Shown: positions 24,304 through 33,541, counted from the stretch's first letter. The stretch: 64,000 nt of DNA from Gammaproteobacteria bacterium (GCA_030654835.1 JAURWS010000031.1:1-64000); one strand, 5' to 3'. Numbers and translations: made by a program. The notes: a model not told the origin generated them from the sequence alone.

Positions 24304-24768
24304 ATGGCACGCTTTCGAGTCAACGGAGTAGCGCAGGAATTGGATATTGAGCCGGAGATGCCGCTGCTGTGGGCGCTTCGCGATGAACTGGGATTGACCG
24401 GCACCAAGTTCGGTTGCGGAGTCGCCGCGTGCGGGGCTTGCACCGTGCAGGTCAACGGCAATCCGGTGCGCAGTTGCGTGACTCCGGTCAGCGCGGTTGA
24501 AGGCACCGACATCACTACGATCGAGGGTCTGGCGGTGAATGCTGCCGCTGCTCTCTCCCCGGTGCAGCAGGCCTGGATCGACCATCAGGTGCCGCAGTGT
24601 GGTTACTGCCAGTCCGGCATGATCATGGCGGTGTCGGCACTGCTGACCGCCAACCCCAATCCCAGCGATGACGAGATCGATGGTGCAATCACCAACATCT
24701 GTCGCTGCGGCACTTATCCACGGGTCCGCAAGGCCATTCGTTCGCTGACAGCAGCGACCACCGCATAG
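24304..24768 (+). CDS. Iron-sulphur subunit of an IorAB-type molybdenum hydroxylase
   Basis: A 154-residue two-[2Fe-2S] protein. The plant-type cluster ligands are Cys38, 43, 46 and 58 ([16 protein letters not shown] and SCVT). The second cluster ligands are Cys99 and 102 (QCGYCQSGM) and Cys133 and 135 (NICRCGTY). It passes electrons from the Mo centre encoded by the next gene to an external acceptor such as cytochrome c or a quinone; there is no FAD subunit, as in isoquinoline 1-oxidoreductase (IorAB) and related aldehyde dehydrogenases. It starts 17 bp before the large-subunit gene. Confidence 0.92.
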   Translation: MARFRVNGVAQELDIEPEMPLLWALRDELGLTGTKFGCGVAACGACTVQVNGNPVRSCVTPVSAVEGTDITTIEGLAVNAAAALSPVQQAWIDHQVPQCGYCQSGMIMAVSALLTANPNPSDDEIDGAITNICRCGTYPRVRKAIRSLTAATTA

Positions 24769-24785
24769 GTCCAGGGAGAGCACAC

Positions 24786-26993
24786 ATGAAAATCAATCGA
24801 CGTCGTTTTCTGCTTGGTACAACGGTGGTCGGCGGTGGTCTGCTGATCGGCTATGCCACCACTCGCCCCAGTAAACATTCTGTTGCCAATGACACTCTCG
24901 CGGAGAATGGTCAGAGTTTCTTGACCACCTGGTTGCGCATCGACCCGGACAACACTGTGACCGTGCTGGTGCCACACTCCGAAATGGGACAGGGAGTGCT
25001 CACCTCGCTGCCGATGATGGCAGCTGATGAGCTGGATGCGGACTGGGATCTGGTGCGCGTGGAGCAGGCACCTGCCACCGATCTGTTCGCCAATGGCGTG
25101 CTGGTCAAAGGTTTCGCGCAATCCCTGGGCGTGAGCGTGCCGGGTTTCCTGGACGGGGCGATCAACAAGGTCTCCGAGATCATGAATATCCAGATCACCG
25201 GCGGCAGCAGCTCTGTGCGCTTCACGGGTGAGAACGGCATGCGGGTGGCTGGAGCGGCCGCGCGTGAGATGTTGATCAAGACTGCCGCCGCGCGCTGGGA
25301 AGTCCCGGAGAGCGAACTGACGGCCCGCCTGAGTCATGTCCACCACGAGGCCAGCGGACGCACTGCAACCTATGGCGAACTGGCCTCCGATGCGGCGCGT
25401 TTCGAGCCGTCGCCGACTCCGCGCCTCAAGGAGCCGCATGAATTCACGCTGATGGGCAAACCCATTCCACGTATCGACATCCCCGCCAAGGTCGACGGCA
25501 CTGCCGCATTCGGCATGGATGCGCGCCTGCCCGGCATGCTCTACGCGGCGGTGAAGACTTCGCCCGTGTTCGGCAACAAGCTGGTGTCGGTGAACAGCGA
25601 TGTCGCGCTGCAGCGTCGTGGTGTGGTGCGGGTAGTGGAACTCGATGACGCCGTGGCAGTTGTCGCCGACAATTACTGGCGCGCGAAACAGGCGCTGGCG
25701 GCACTCGATATTCAGTTCGAGGCAACGGCGAATGATCAAGTCTCCACACAGTCCATCTATGCCCAATTTGACACCGCACTGCAGGGCGAACTGAGCGAGG
25801 ATGTGGAAGAAGGCGATACGCCGACAGCACTGGCAGGCGCCGCGACCACCATCGACGCCACTTATCGTGTGCCGTATCTGGCGCACGCCGCGATGGAACC
25901 GATGAACTGCACGGTGCACTTCCACGATAGCAAGGCCGATGTCTGGACCGGCACTCAGGACAACCTGGGCATTCGTGGCCGCGTCGCCTCGGTGTCCGGG
26001 CTGGATGAGAACGACGTGACCATGCATATGTTCTATCTGGGCGGGGGCTTCGGCCGCCGTCTGCCGAACACCACCAACACCATCGATCAGGCGACGCGCA
26101 TCGCGCAGCAATTCGACGTGCCGGTGCAGACCATTTGGAGCCGCGAAGAGGACATGCAGCAGGATTATTATCGTCCCGCCGTCACCAGCGCCTTCCGTGC
26201 GGGCTTCGATGCCAGCAACAACCTGATCGCGTGGGAGAACCACTACACCACCAAGAACGAACCGGCCGAGGCGGCACATCCGCCCTACTCGATTCCGAAC
26301 AAGTCCATCGCCTATGCCGACAGCTCCACGCATGTGCCGACCGGTGCCTGGCGCAGCGTCGCGCACTCGCAGCACACCTTCTTTCTGGAATCTTTCGTGG
26401 ATGAACTGGCGCACAAGGCGGGCAAGAATCCTTATCAGTTCCGCCTCGATATGCTCAGGGACAAACCGCGTCATGCGGCAGTGCTGAAGACGGCGGCGGA
26501 GCGTGCAGGCTGGGAGCGCAATCTGCCGGAGGGACATGCGATGGGGATCGCGCTGCAGGAGAGTTTTGGCAGTATCGTGGCGCAGGTGGCGGAAGTGTCG
26601 ATCAACAGCGATGGCAGTGTGCGCGTGCATCGCGTGACCTGTGCACTGGACTGCGGGCGTTCCGTGAATCCGGACACCGTGGCTTCGCAAGCAGAGAGCG
26701 GCATCATCTACGGGTTGACGGCGGCGCTGTATGGCGAGATCACCATTGCCAATGGCCGCGTCGAGCAGACCAACTTCAACGACTACGAGATGTTGCGGTT
26801 GAGTGATTCGCCAGAGATTGACGTGGTGACGATTGAATCAGGCGCGGCGCTTGGGGGGCTCGGTGAGCCTGCGACTCCGCCGGTCGCCGCCGCCGTTGCT
26901 AATGCTGTGTACATCCTGACGGGCCAGCGCGTGCGCGAGCTGCCGCTGAAGAACTACCGCTTCACTGCCGCGCCGGTGGAACGAGTGGCCTGA
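24786..26993 (+). CDS. Molybdopterin-binding catalytic subunit of an IorB-type hydroxylase/aldehyde dehydrogenase
   Basis: A 735-residue Mo-cofactor subunit of the xanthine dehydrogenase family. A Tat signal lies at 1-30 (NRRRFLLGTTVVGGGLLIGY), so the complex is exported folded to the periplasm. HSEMGQGVLTSLPMMAADEL (about 60) and MFYLGGGFGRRLPNTTN (about 418) are cofactor-binding glycine motifs. GEPATPPVAAAVANAVY near the end holds the catalytic-Glu region (LGGLGEP). Oxidises N-heterocycles or aldehydes by hydroxylation with water; substrate not predictable. No XdhC-type maturation gene is adjacent. ModE (62313) is far away but would fit a Mo-dependent strain. Confidence 0.92.
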   Translation: MKINRRRFLLGTTVVGGGLLIGYATTRPSKHSVANDTLAENGQSFLTTWLRIDPDNTVTVLVPHSEMGQGVLTSLPMMAADELDADWDLVRVEQAPATDLFANGVLVKGFAQSLGVSVPGFLDGAINKVSEIMNIQITGGSSSVRFTGENGMRVAGAAAREMLIKTAAARWEVPESELTARLSHVHHEASGRTATYGELASDAARFEPSPTPRLKEPHEFTLMGKPIPRIDIPAKVDGTAAFGMDARLPGMLYAAVKTSPVFGNKLVSVNSDVALQRRGVVRVVELDDAVAVVADNYWRAKQALAALDIQFEATANDQVSTQSIYAQFDTALQGELSEDVEEGDTPTALAGAATTIDATYRVPYLAHAAMEPMNCTVHFHDSKADVWTGTQDNLGIRGRVASVSGLDENDVTMHMFYLGGGFGRRLPNTTNTIDQATRIAQQFDVPVQTIWSREEDMQQDYYRPAVTSAFRAGFDASNNLIAWENHYTTKNEPAEAAHPPYSIPNKSIAYADSSTHVPTGAWRSVAHSQHTFFLESFVDELAHKAGKNPYQFRLDMLRDKPRHAAVLKTAAERAGWERNLPEGHAMGIALQESFGSIVAQVAEVSINSDGSVRVHRVTCALDCGRSVNPDTVASQAESGIIYGLTAALYGEITIANGRVEQTNFNDYEMLRLSDSPEIDVVTIESGAALGGLGEPATPPVAAAVANAVYILTGQRVRELPLKNYRFTAAPVERVA

Positions 26994-27000
26994 TCTGTGC

Positions 27001-27081
27001 AAATTTGGGGTCAGAGTAAAAATACAGGCTGTATTTTTACTCTGACCCCAAATTTCTATCGCGGGCAGGCCCGCTCCCACA
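27001..27081. repeat. Composite repeat, copy 1: 27-bp perfect inverted repeat joined to a REP palindrome
   Basis: Positions 27001-27027 are the exact reverse complement of 27029-27055, with one base between (arm starts AAATTTGGGGTCAGAGTAAA). Directly after, 27057-27081 is a REP-like sequence whose other strand begins TGTGGGAGCGGGCC and ends GCCCGCGATA. The same composite, inverted, stands at 51094-51173. It separates the convergent Mo-hydroxylase and oxyR genes and can act as a bidirectional terminator. Confidence 0.85.
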
Positions 27082-27084
27082 GAG

Positions 27085-27990
27085 TTACTTGCCGGATTGG
27101 TAGTTTTCTTTGATGAAGCGGCCGAGCAGTTCGAATTCATCGCCGCGCGTGCTGGCCTTGCGCCACGCCAGCCCGATCTCGCGGAAGCTGTCCTTGTCCA
27201 ATGCCGTGGTCTTGATGCGGGTGTTCTTCAGCAGCGACGACCCGATCGCCATCTCCGGCAAATACGTCACCCCCAGATCCGCATCGACCATCTGCACCAG
27301 CGTCAGCAGGCTGGTGGCGGTGATGTTGCTGACCTTGTCGGCGTTCTTGATGCTGCAAGCGGTGAGGGCGTGATCGCGCATGCAGTGCCCGTCTTCCAGC
27401 AACAGGATGCTGTCCTGTGGCAGCTCGCTCACCTGATAGTGAGCCGGATCAATGAGCGTGGTCTTGGCCTGGTGGGCGAGATAGAAGCGATCCTTGAACA
27501 ACGACATCTCAGTGACGTTGCGCAATTCATAAGGCAGCGCGATCAGAATAATGTCCAGCTCGCCATCCATCAGACGACTGTAGACGCGCTCCGTCAGGTC
27601 TTCCTTCAGATACAGCTTCAGATCCGGATAGGCCTTGCGCAGCGCAGGCAGCAGGCGTGGCAGCAGAAATGGTGCAATGGTGGGGATGACCCCCAGTTTG
27701 AGCGGACCGGTCAATGGTTGCTGATTGCCTTGCGCAATATCCACCAGCTCTTCGAGATCGCGCAGCACCTGCCGCGCCTGCGCGGCAATGTCGCGGCCAA
27801 GACTGGTCACGGTGACGTTCTTGTTGGTTCTGTCCACCAGTTGAATGTTGAGCGTGCTTTCGAGTTCGCGAATCGCCACGCTGAATGCAGGCTGGGAAAC
27901 GAAGCAGGCCTCGGCAGCCTTGCCGAAATGCCCGATTTGTTCGAGCGCCACAAAATACCGCAGTTGCTTGGTAGTTGGTAAATGGTGCAT
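27085..27990 (-). CDS. oxyR: Hydrogen-peroxide sensor OxyR
   Basis: A 301-residue LysR-type regulator. The HTH is at about 14-45 (FGKAAEACFVSQPAFSVAIR). The redox pair is Cys203 and Cys212 in EDGHCMRDHALTAC, with the same spacing as Cys199/Cys208 of E. coli OxyR, which form the disulphide that activates catalase and peroxiredoxin genes. The following ATSLLTLVQMVDADLGVTYL helix-strand is also OxyR-like. The Met at 27990 fits family starts; a TTG 8 codons upstream is also open. No catalase or peroxidase gene is adjacent. The 3' end abuts the composite repeat. Confidence 0.92.
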   Translation of the reverse strand: MHHLPTTKQLRYFVALEQIGHFGKAAEACFVSQPAFSVAIRELESTLNIQLVDRTNKNVTVTSLGRDIAAQARQVLRDLEELVDIAQGNQQPLTGPLKLGVIPTIAPFLLPRLLPALRKAYPDLKLYLKEDLTERVYSRLMDGELDIILIALPYELRNVTEMSLFKDRFYLAHQAKTTLIDPAHYQVSELPQDSILLLEDGHCMRDHALTACSIKNADKVSNITATSLLTLVQMVDADLGVTYLPEMAIGSSLLKNTRIKTTALDKDSFREIGLAWRKASTRGDEFELLGRFIKENYQSGK

Positions 27991-28356
27991 GCATCCCCCG
28001 GCTGATCGATCCAATGTATGAACGATGCGCCAAGGCTAATTAGCTTTCCGTATCATGGCAATAGCTTCAATCCATTTTGTGGATGCAACTCCCACTGGTA
28101 ATCCCTCCTCACTTCCAGAACTGGTTTCCGTGAAAATCACGGCATAGTAATGATTCTGATTGGACATGATGACTGGCAAAACTCCTCTCATTATTTTTTT
28201 CGCAGGAACAGCAACACGATACCACAGGCACCTTTTGCGAATCGCGCGGGCGCCCGCGTCGCCGTCGCACGCCTTGTGTCACCTGACACTGTCGAGGTAT
28301 CTTTGCGCCTCCGCAAACAGGGGCTGGTGCGCTGGCAAAGGCAGAGGAAAATCGAC
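27991..28356. other. Intergenic region between divergent oxyR and nnrU-like genes
   Basis: About 366 bp with both promoters. A small palindrome CCGTGAAAATCACGG lies at 28128-28142. Open frames through 28150-28356 exist but are not protein-like. No RNA gene or known operator is recognised. Confidence 0.45.
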
Positions 28357-28974
28357 GTGAACGCTTCAACACCGGCGTTGGTTCTGCTGCTGATTCCGGG
28401 CCTGCTGCTGTTCATGGGGCTGCACCTGATGCGCGAATTCGGCTTGCGGGAACGCCTGCAAACGCGCCTCGGCACAGGACCCTATCGCCTGCTCTTCAGC
28501 GTTGCAATTCTCATTAGTCTGGTGCTGATCGTGCAAGGCAAAGCGGGTGCGCCTTTCATTCAGCTCTGGGTGCCGCCGTTCAATCTGCGCTCGTTGACGC
28601 ACCTGATCATGATCTCTGCCACCATGCTGTTCATTGTCGGCAGTCTCCCTCACTCCTTCACCCGCGAACTGGTCATTCACCCCATGCTGATCGGCGTGAT
28701 TCTCTGGGGAGTTGCGCACGTGATCAGCAACGGCGATCTTGCCTCGGTGCTGCTGTTTGGCGTGCTGCCCTTGTGGGCAATCGTGAAGATCGTCAGCCTC
28801 GAACGTGTTCGGCAGCGCACAAAGATGGCGGCCGGGCAGCCGGTGTCCCCACCTGCCTTGCGTCCGGCGTTGCAGTGGGATGCCGCCGCCATCGTGTTGG
28901 GCGTGATTGCCTATGCCGTGTTTTTGGTGTTTCATGGGCAAATGTTCGGCCTGGCCTTGATCGCTCCCGTCTGA
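28357..28974 (+). CDS. NnrU-family integral membrane protein
   Basis: A 205-residue membrane protein with about six hydrophobic helices. It opens with STPALVLLLIPGLLLFMGLH and then has LGTGPYRLLFSVAILISLVL and LRSLTHLIMISATMLFIVGS, and the HPMLIGVILWGVAHVISNGD segment with conserved H and N, all typical of NnrU. NnrU homologues are linked to denitrification in some bacteria and to carotenoid/zeta-carotene isomerases (Z-ISO) by homology; here no nitrogen-oxide genes are adjacent. The GTG at 28357 with AGAGGA upstream is chosen because the conserved part begins there. Confidence 0.83.
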   Translation: MNASTPALVLLLIPGLLLFMGLHLMREFGLRERLQTRLGTGPYRLLFSVAILISLVLIVQGKAGAPFIQLWVPPFNLRSLTHLIMISATMLFIVGSLPHSFTRELVIHPMLIGVILWGVAHVISNGDLASVLLFGVLPLWAIVKIVSLERVRQRTKMAAGQPVSPPALRPALQWDAAAIVLGVIAYAVFLVFHGQMFGLALIAPV

Positions 28975-29003
28975 GGAGCGTCTGCACCGGCAGAGGAATT
29001 ACT

Positions 29004-29435
29004 ATGCGTACCCGCTTCAGCTTCACCCCGCGACTCGTTCGGCGCACCGCATACACCGCATACACCGCAATGGCGCTCCTTCTGGCTGCCACTTACCCCA
29101 CTCAGGCACAGGTCGACAACGACTGGTCAGGCATCTGGAATGCCGAGGGCACATTGTTCTCGCTACGCATCACGCAGATGAACGACCAACTGCTGATCGA
29201 ACCATTGGAGACGCTGGGCTTCGTATGGAGCAACGGCCTGGGCCGCATTCACCGCGATGGCGAGGACCAGAGCGCGACAGTCGACGTCGATTATCAGGGC
29301 GTGAAGGGTACGCTGCTCGTGCAATTGGGCGAGGAAGGAACGGCGACAGTCAGGCCCGTGAACTGTCAGCCTGACTTTCATGTCGTCTGCGCCCTGGTGC
29401 AAAACCAGCAGGCGCGTTTTGTGAAGATGCAATAA
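29004..29435 (+). CDS. Exported hypothetical protein
   Basis: A 143-residue protein with a signal peptide ending in TYPTQAQ (about 1-36). The signal region contains a short DNA repeat coding TAYTAYTA. The mature part is DWSGIWNAEGTLFSLRITQM, LLIEPLETLGFVWSNGLGRI, then VKGTLLVQLGEEGTATVRPV and a final CALVQNQQARFVK, a beta-strand pattern like small lipocalin-like proteins. Two Cys in the mature part (NCQPDFHVVC) may pair. It starts 29 bp after the NnrU gene and so is probably in its operon. No family assigned. Confidence 0.72.
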   Translation: MRTRFSFTPRLVRRTAYTAYTAMALLLAATYPTQAQVDNDWSGIWNAEGTLFSLRITQMNDQLLIEPLETLGFVWSNGLGRIHRDGEDQSATVDVDYQGVKGTLLVQLGEEGTATVRPVNCQPDFHVVCALVQNQQARFVKMQ

Positions 29436-29468
29436 AACTCTTGCTGCGGTGCGGTGACTTCCTTGAGA

Positions 29469-30056
29469 TCACTTCAGCTCGGCAATCGAGGTGATCTGCT
29501 TGCCGACGATGCCGTAGTCAATCGCCTCTGCCACCGTCATCCAATAATCTCTATCGGTATCCTTCGCCACGCGCTCCAGCGGCTGCCCCGTCTCGTCGGC
29601 AATCAGCTTGTTGATGCGCTCGCGCATCTTGATGATCTGCTCCGCCTGAATCTTGATGTCGGAAGCGCGCCCGCGTGATCCACCTGAAGGCTGATGCACC
29701 AGGAAGCGGGTATTGGGCAGACTGAAGCGATTCTCTTTCTTCGCCGCCAGATAAATCGTGGTTGCCGAACTGGCCACCCACCCGGTACCAATGACGCGCA
29801 CTTCCGGCTTGATGAATTTGATCATGTCATAAACGACGTCGCCAGATTCCACGTGCCCGCCCGGTGAGCTGATGTAGATATTGATTGGATCATCGCCGTC
29901 CGCTGCCAGGGCCAGCAGCTTTTCGGTCACCGCCCGCGCGATCTTCTCGTCGATTTCCCCGAAGATGGTGATGGAGCGGGACTTGAACAGTTTCTCGTCC
30001 AGAAATCGGCTCGGTGGCGCCTCGGGAGCGGGCTGCTCAGGGGATTCGTTTTGCAT
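29469..30056 (-). CDS. ClpP-like ATP-dependent protease subunit
   Basis: A 195-residue serine protease of the ClpP fold. DDPINIYISSPGGHVESGDV (55-74) is the oxyanion-side glycine motif. The nucleophile is expected at Ser96 in GWVASSATT (the usual GQAASMG), His121 is in FLVHQPSGG, and the acid is in KDTDRDYWMTVAEAIDYGIV. The N-terminus is Pro-rich and lacks the canonical ClpP start. It is probably a second, divergent ClpP (such as ClpP2) rather than the main clpP, because no clpX or tig gene is adjacent and the active-site loop differs. Partner ATPase unknown. Confidence 0.85.
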   Translation of the reverse strand: MQNESPEQPAPEAPPSRFLDEKLFKSRSITIFGEIDEKIARAVTEKLLALAADGDDPINIYISSPGGHVESGDVVYDMIKFIKPEVRVIGTGWVASSATTIYLAAKKENRFSLPNTRFLVHQPSGGSRGRASDIKIQAEQIIKMRERINKLIADETGQPLERVAKDTDRDYWMTVAEAIDYGIVGKQITSIAELK

Positions 30057-30095
30057 CGTACTTCTCCAGTGTTTGAATCAATTTAATACCGCGCC

Positions 30096-32582
30096 TCAAG
30101 GCGACGGGTGTGTTTCTTTGCCCAGCGGCTGAAAGCTGATCATCAACTGCGGCAACAGCGTCAGGGCGCCCAGTAGTGCCACCATCATCGCGATACTGGT
30201 CAGCAAGCCGAAGACGATAGTGGGGATGAAATTCGACAAAACAAGAATCGAGAATCCTGCCACCACGATCATGGTTGTGAAGTACATGGCCCTGGCAATG
30301 CTGTTATGACACAGATACATCGTCTCCCTGTAATTGCCCAAGCGATGGAACTCGTGCTTGAAACGGTGCATGTAGTGAATGGTGTTATCGACCCCCATGC
30401 CCACTGCAATAGCCGCGATGGTGATCGTCATGATATCCAGTGGTATGCCCAGCCAGCCCATCAATCCCAACACAAAAAGTGCCGCGAGAATATTCGGGAT
30501 GATGCACAGGAAGGCCAGATAGGTGGAGCGAAACAGCACGATGAACATCAGCATGATCGCGAACAGCACAAGGCCCAGTGTTTGGATTTGTGACTGGTAA
30601 AGACTCTGCAGCACGTTGTTGTAGAGCACCAGAATGCCAGTGGTGTCGACCTGCTCGGCAGTGTAGCCGAACTCGTCCTGCAACCCCTGCTCAATGCCTG
30701 TAATGAGATCGTTGCGGTTGAGGTCTGCGGCGGACTCGATCACCCGCACATTGAAGCGCACCTGATTGTCGGCCACTGATACGAAAGGTGTGAGCACTGA
30801 CTCCTTCAGTGTTGCCGGCAGACGTGAGTACAGCAGCGCCCACACAAAACTGTCTACGGGCGCGCTGCCATTGAGTTGCTCCGCCAGTTGAATCACTGAG
30901 CCGAACGAAAGCACCTTGCCGGTATTCGGCAGTGCGTCGAGATAATTGTGGATGCGTTTGATCTCGTCCATCTTGTCGCCAGTGAACCAGTAGGCGTCGT
31001 TGTCTTCCTCCACGGCGCCGTCATCAAAACCGTCGTCGAAACCATCGTCCAGGACCTCCGCCTCCGGCAGATTCACTACCACATCGAGCGACAAAGTCCC
31101 GCCGAGCTTTTCGTCGAACAGTGTCATGCCCTTGAATATCTCGGTGTCTTCGCTGAAGTAATCGATGAAGCTGTTCTCCACCTTCAGGCGCATCAGCCCG
31201 ACCACGCTGAACACCAGCAGCAGCGCAGCGATGATCAACACCTTGCTGCCCAGCTTGTCGGTCGCACGGGCGAGTGCCGAGGTCAGTGCCATCGTGGTCT
31301 TGTTGCTCAGCTGCTCTTCATCGTTTTGCAGCAGAGACATGACAGAGGGGAAGACTAGAAACACCACTAGCAGCGCAGTGGTCACGCCAATCACCATGAT
31401 CCAGCCGAAGGAGATGATCGGCGAAATGCCGCTGCTGATCAGCGACGCAAACGCCACAATCGTGGTCAGCGCGGTATAGAGACACGGCCTCCACATCGAC
31501 AGCACCGTGTGACGCAATAGTCTGTCGTGATCGGTAAAGTGCCGGGTGGCACGCAGCTGCCGGAAACGCACGGTCAGGTGCACTGTCAGTGAAATGGTGG
31601 TGATCAGCAGCAGCGACATGAAGTTGGACGACACCACCGTCACACGCCAGTCCATCATTCCCAGCACGCCGACGACAATGACGCCTGCTGCTGCACAGCA
31701 GACCAGCGGCAACAGTATCCAGCGCACCCGGCGGAAGATCAGGCCGAGGGCGATCACGATAAAGGCAAACACCCCGATGCTGAAGGAAGCCAGATCGTTG
31801 CGCACGAAGGTGACCATATCGTCGGCAATCATTGGTGCGCCGCCGAGATACAGCGTGGCGTTGTCCTGATAGTGAGTGAGTATCTCGCGGATGCTGGCAA
31901 TGTCTTCGTGGCGTTGCTCGGACGTGAGATTGCTGTAGGCATCGAAATCGGCACTGACCTGCGCCAGTGTGGCGGCCTCATCGGCAGTCAGGCCTTCGCC
32001 GTCGCGCTTGCTGCGCAGGCTTTCCCGACTGTCCACCAGTGCGTGATAACGCTCGTCGCGGGCGAAGCTGACCAGCATGGCGGCCGTCTGTCCATCCGGA
32101 CTGACGATGGCGTTGCTGAAGACGGGGCTGTCCATCAGCTCCTGCCGCGCGGCGGCAAGATCAATGCCCGGCGTCAGCACGGTGTCGTAATCCTCGGAGA
32201 GACTCAGCAGCGCGGTATCACCGAATATCGGCACATTGAGCAGGCTGTCGACCGACTCCACGCGTTCGAGGCCGAGCAGCTCGTCACGCAGGGCGCCAAG
32301 TTGCGCGAAGGTGTCGGCACTGAAGAGCTCTGTAGCAGGGGTATAGGCGATGGTGACGGTGTCGCGGGTGCCGTAGCGATTGTTGATCTGGCGGGAATAT
32401 TCCAGTTCCTGATCGCCTTCCATGAGCAGGGAGTCGGCCGAGGCATCCAGTTTGAAATTCTGCGCGTACCAGCCAAGGCTGACGGTCAACACACCCAGCA
32501 GTGCGAGAACGAGCCAGGGTCGGCCAAACACCATGGCGCTGTAAAACCGAGACAAAGGGGAGTGGGAAAAACCGGCTGACAT
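30096..32582 (-). CDS. RND/MMPL-superfamily exporter
   Basis: An 828-residue membrane transporter. The first helix is at about 20-40 (LVLALLGVLTVSLGW). A periplasmic domain of about 200 residues is followed by five to six helices, then a second helix (KVLIIAALLLVFSVVGL), a second periplasmic domain and five C-terminal helices, including DIMTITIAAIAVGMGVDNTI HYMHRF, the conserved motif of 'predicted RND exporters' (COG1033). Some relatives move hopanoids or lipids. A very acidic insert (DDGFDDGFDDGAVEEDND, about 505-522) is unusual. The ATG at 32582 has AAGGA upstream; a longer frame to 32615 is not conserved. No adaptor is adjacent. Confidence 0.85.
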   Translation of the reverse strand: MSAGFSHSPLSRFYSAMVFGRPWLVLALLGVLTVSLGWYAQNFKLDASADSLLMEGDQELEYSRQINNRYGTRDTVTIAYTPATELFSADTFAQLGALRDELLGLERVESVDSLLNVPIFGDTALLSLSEDYDTVLTPGIDLAAARQELMDSPVFSNAIVSPDGQTAAMLVSFARDERYHALVDSRESLRSKRDGEGLTADEAATLAQVSADFDAYSNLTSEQRHEDIASIREILTHYQDNATLYLGGAPMIADDMVTFVRNDLASFSIGVFAFIVIALGLIFRRVRWILLPLVCCAAAGVIVVGVLGMMDWRVTVVSSNFMSLLLITTISLTVHLTVRFRQLRATRHFTDHDRLLRHTVLSMWRPCLYTALTTIVAFASLISSGISPIISFGWIMVIGVTTALLVVFLVFPSVMSLLQNDEEQLSNKTTMALTSALARATDKLGSKVLIIAALLLVFSVVGLMRLKVENSFIDYFSEDTEIFKGMTLFDEKLGGTLSLDVVVNLPEAEVLDDGFDDGFDDGAVEEDNDAYWFTGDKMDEIKRIHNYLDALPNTGKVLSFGSVIQLAEQLNGSAPVDSFVWALLYSRLPATLKESVLTPFVSVADNQVRFNVRVIESAADLNRNDLITGIEQGLQDEFGYTAEQVDTTGILVLYNNVLQSLYQSQIQTLGLVLFAIMLMFIVLFRSTYLAFLCIIPNILAALFVLGLMGWLGIPLDIMTITIAAIAVGMGVDNTIHYMHRFKHEFHRLGNYRETMYLCHNSIARAMYFTTMIVVAGFSILVLSNFIPTIVFGLLTSIAMMVALLGALTLLPQLMISFQPLGKETHPSP

Positions 32583-32716
32583 GACAATCCTTGAAGAAAT
32601 ATCGAACTCGGCCAACTATACCTGTTCAGCTGCGCTCTTGCACCCACGGCCCGGCGCACAAGATAGGCCGGATCTGCGGGCTGGATTCACAAATAGTCAC
32701 AAAGTACGGCTTGAAG

Positions 32717-32730
32717 TTGATTTGTATCAA
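32717..32730. promoter_or_regulatory. Anr/FNR box
   Basis: TTGATTTGTATCAA matches the FNR/Anr consensus TTGAT-N4-ATCAA exactly. It sits in the 347-bp gap between the leftward RND gene and the rightward redoxin gene, 200 bp upstream of the latter. Oxygen-dependent control of one or both is likely. The rest of the gap shows no gene. Confidence 0.7.
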
Positions 32731-32929
32731 GGACATGCTATCGCCCGCAGACTTAAGCTGGCATTAAGGCCATAGAGGCCAGACTGACAGCAGTCAAGAT
32801 CGGACATTAAAGGTCGGGAATGAACGCCGCACGGAGACGGTCTCTACCCCCGCAGAGCTTTAGAGAGAACTTTACAAAGAATTTCACAAAAAGAATCGCT
32901 CACAGATAGACCTTGAGAGGAGTGTTGTA

Positions 32930-33541
32930 ATGAACAAGCTTTCCGGAGTGTTGCTGGCCGCCACGCTGATGCTTTCCTCAGTCGCCGGGCATGCAGACGA
33001 ATTTCTCAAGTCCATCAAGGACTTCAGCCTGCTGGACCAGCTGCACAATAACCACACGCTGGACGAGTACACGGATCGTGACTACATCGTCATGTACATC
33101 CACGGCTCGGGCTGCCCGATTGCGCGACTCTCTGTGCCGGCCTACAAGGAAATTGCCGACAAGTACCGCGAGAAGAATATTGCCTTCCTGATGCTCAACT
33201 CCTTTATCCAGGACGACCTGAAGCGCATCGAAATGGAAGCGGCAGAATTCAAGATCACCTTCCCGATCCTGAAAGACGAAGACCAGACAGTCGCCAAGTC
33301 TCTGGGGGTCGAGAGAACGGCAGAAGTGTTCATTATCGATCCGAGAACCAAGGAAGTGCTGTTCCGTGGCCCGATCAATGATTCACTGGGCTATGAAACC
33401 CAACGTGCCAATGCCGAGAACCACTACCTGGTCGGCGCGCTCGACACCATTCTGGCCGGTGGCCGTGTGGACATGGACGACATCCCTGACTCCAAGGGTT
33501 GCCTGGTAGGTTATTTTCACCCAGCTGTGACTGGCCTGTAA
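32930..33541 (+). CDS. Exported redoxin (thioredoxin-fold) protein
   Basis: A 203-residue protein: signal peptide 1-22 (SSVAGHA), then the thioredoxin-like domain with YIVMYIHGSGCPIARLSVPA. The GCPIAR carries a single active Cys where thioredoxins have CxxC, as in AhpC/TSA-like 'redoxin' proteins. FPILKDEDQTVAKSLGVERT and AEVFIIDPRTKEVLFRGPIN are the cis-Pro-equivalent strand region. DSKGCLVGYF near the end holds a second Cys that may be the resolving one. GAGAGGAG precedes the ATG by 8 nt. Exported thiol-redox role likely; substrate unknown. Confidence 0.82.
   Translation: MNKLSGVLLAATLMLSSVAGHADEFLKSIKDFSLLDQLHNNHTLDEYTDRDYIVMYIHGSGCPIARLSVPAYKEIADKYREKNIAFLMLNSFIQDDLKRIEMEAAEFKITFPILKDEDQTVAKSLGVERTAEVFIIDPRTKEVLFRGPINDSLGYETQRANAENHYLVGALDTILAGGRVDMDDIPDSKGCLVGYFHPAVTGL

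Noticed and set aside
24714-26690. Very long minus-strand open frame (658 codons) across the Mo-hydroxylase gene
   Set aside because: It is antisense to a clear xanthine-dehydrogenase-family gene, is rich in His/Arg as expected from reversed high-GC codons, and has no domain or RBS.
27097-27981. Long plus-strand frame antisense to oxyR
   Set aside because: The OxyR reading has conserved HTH and Cys motifs; the antisense frame is a compositional shadow.
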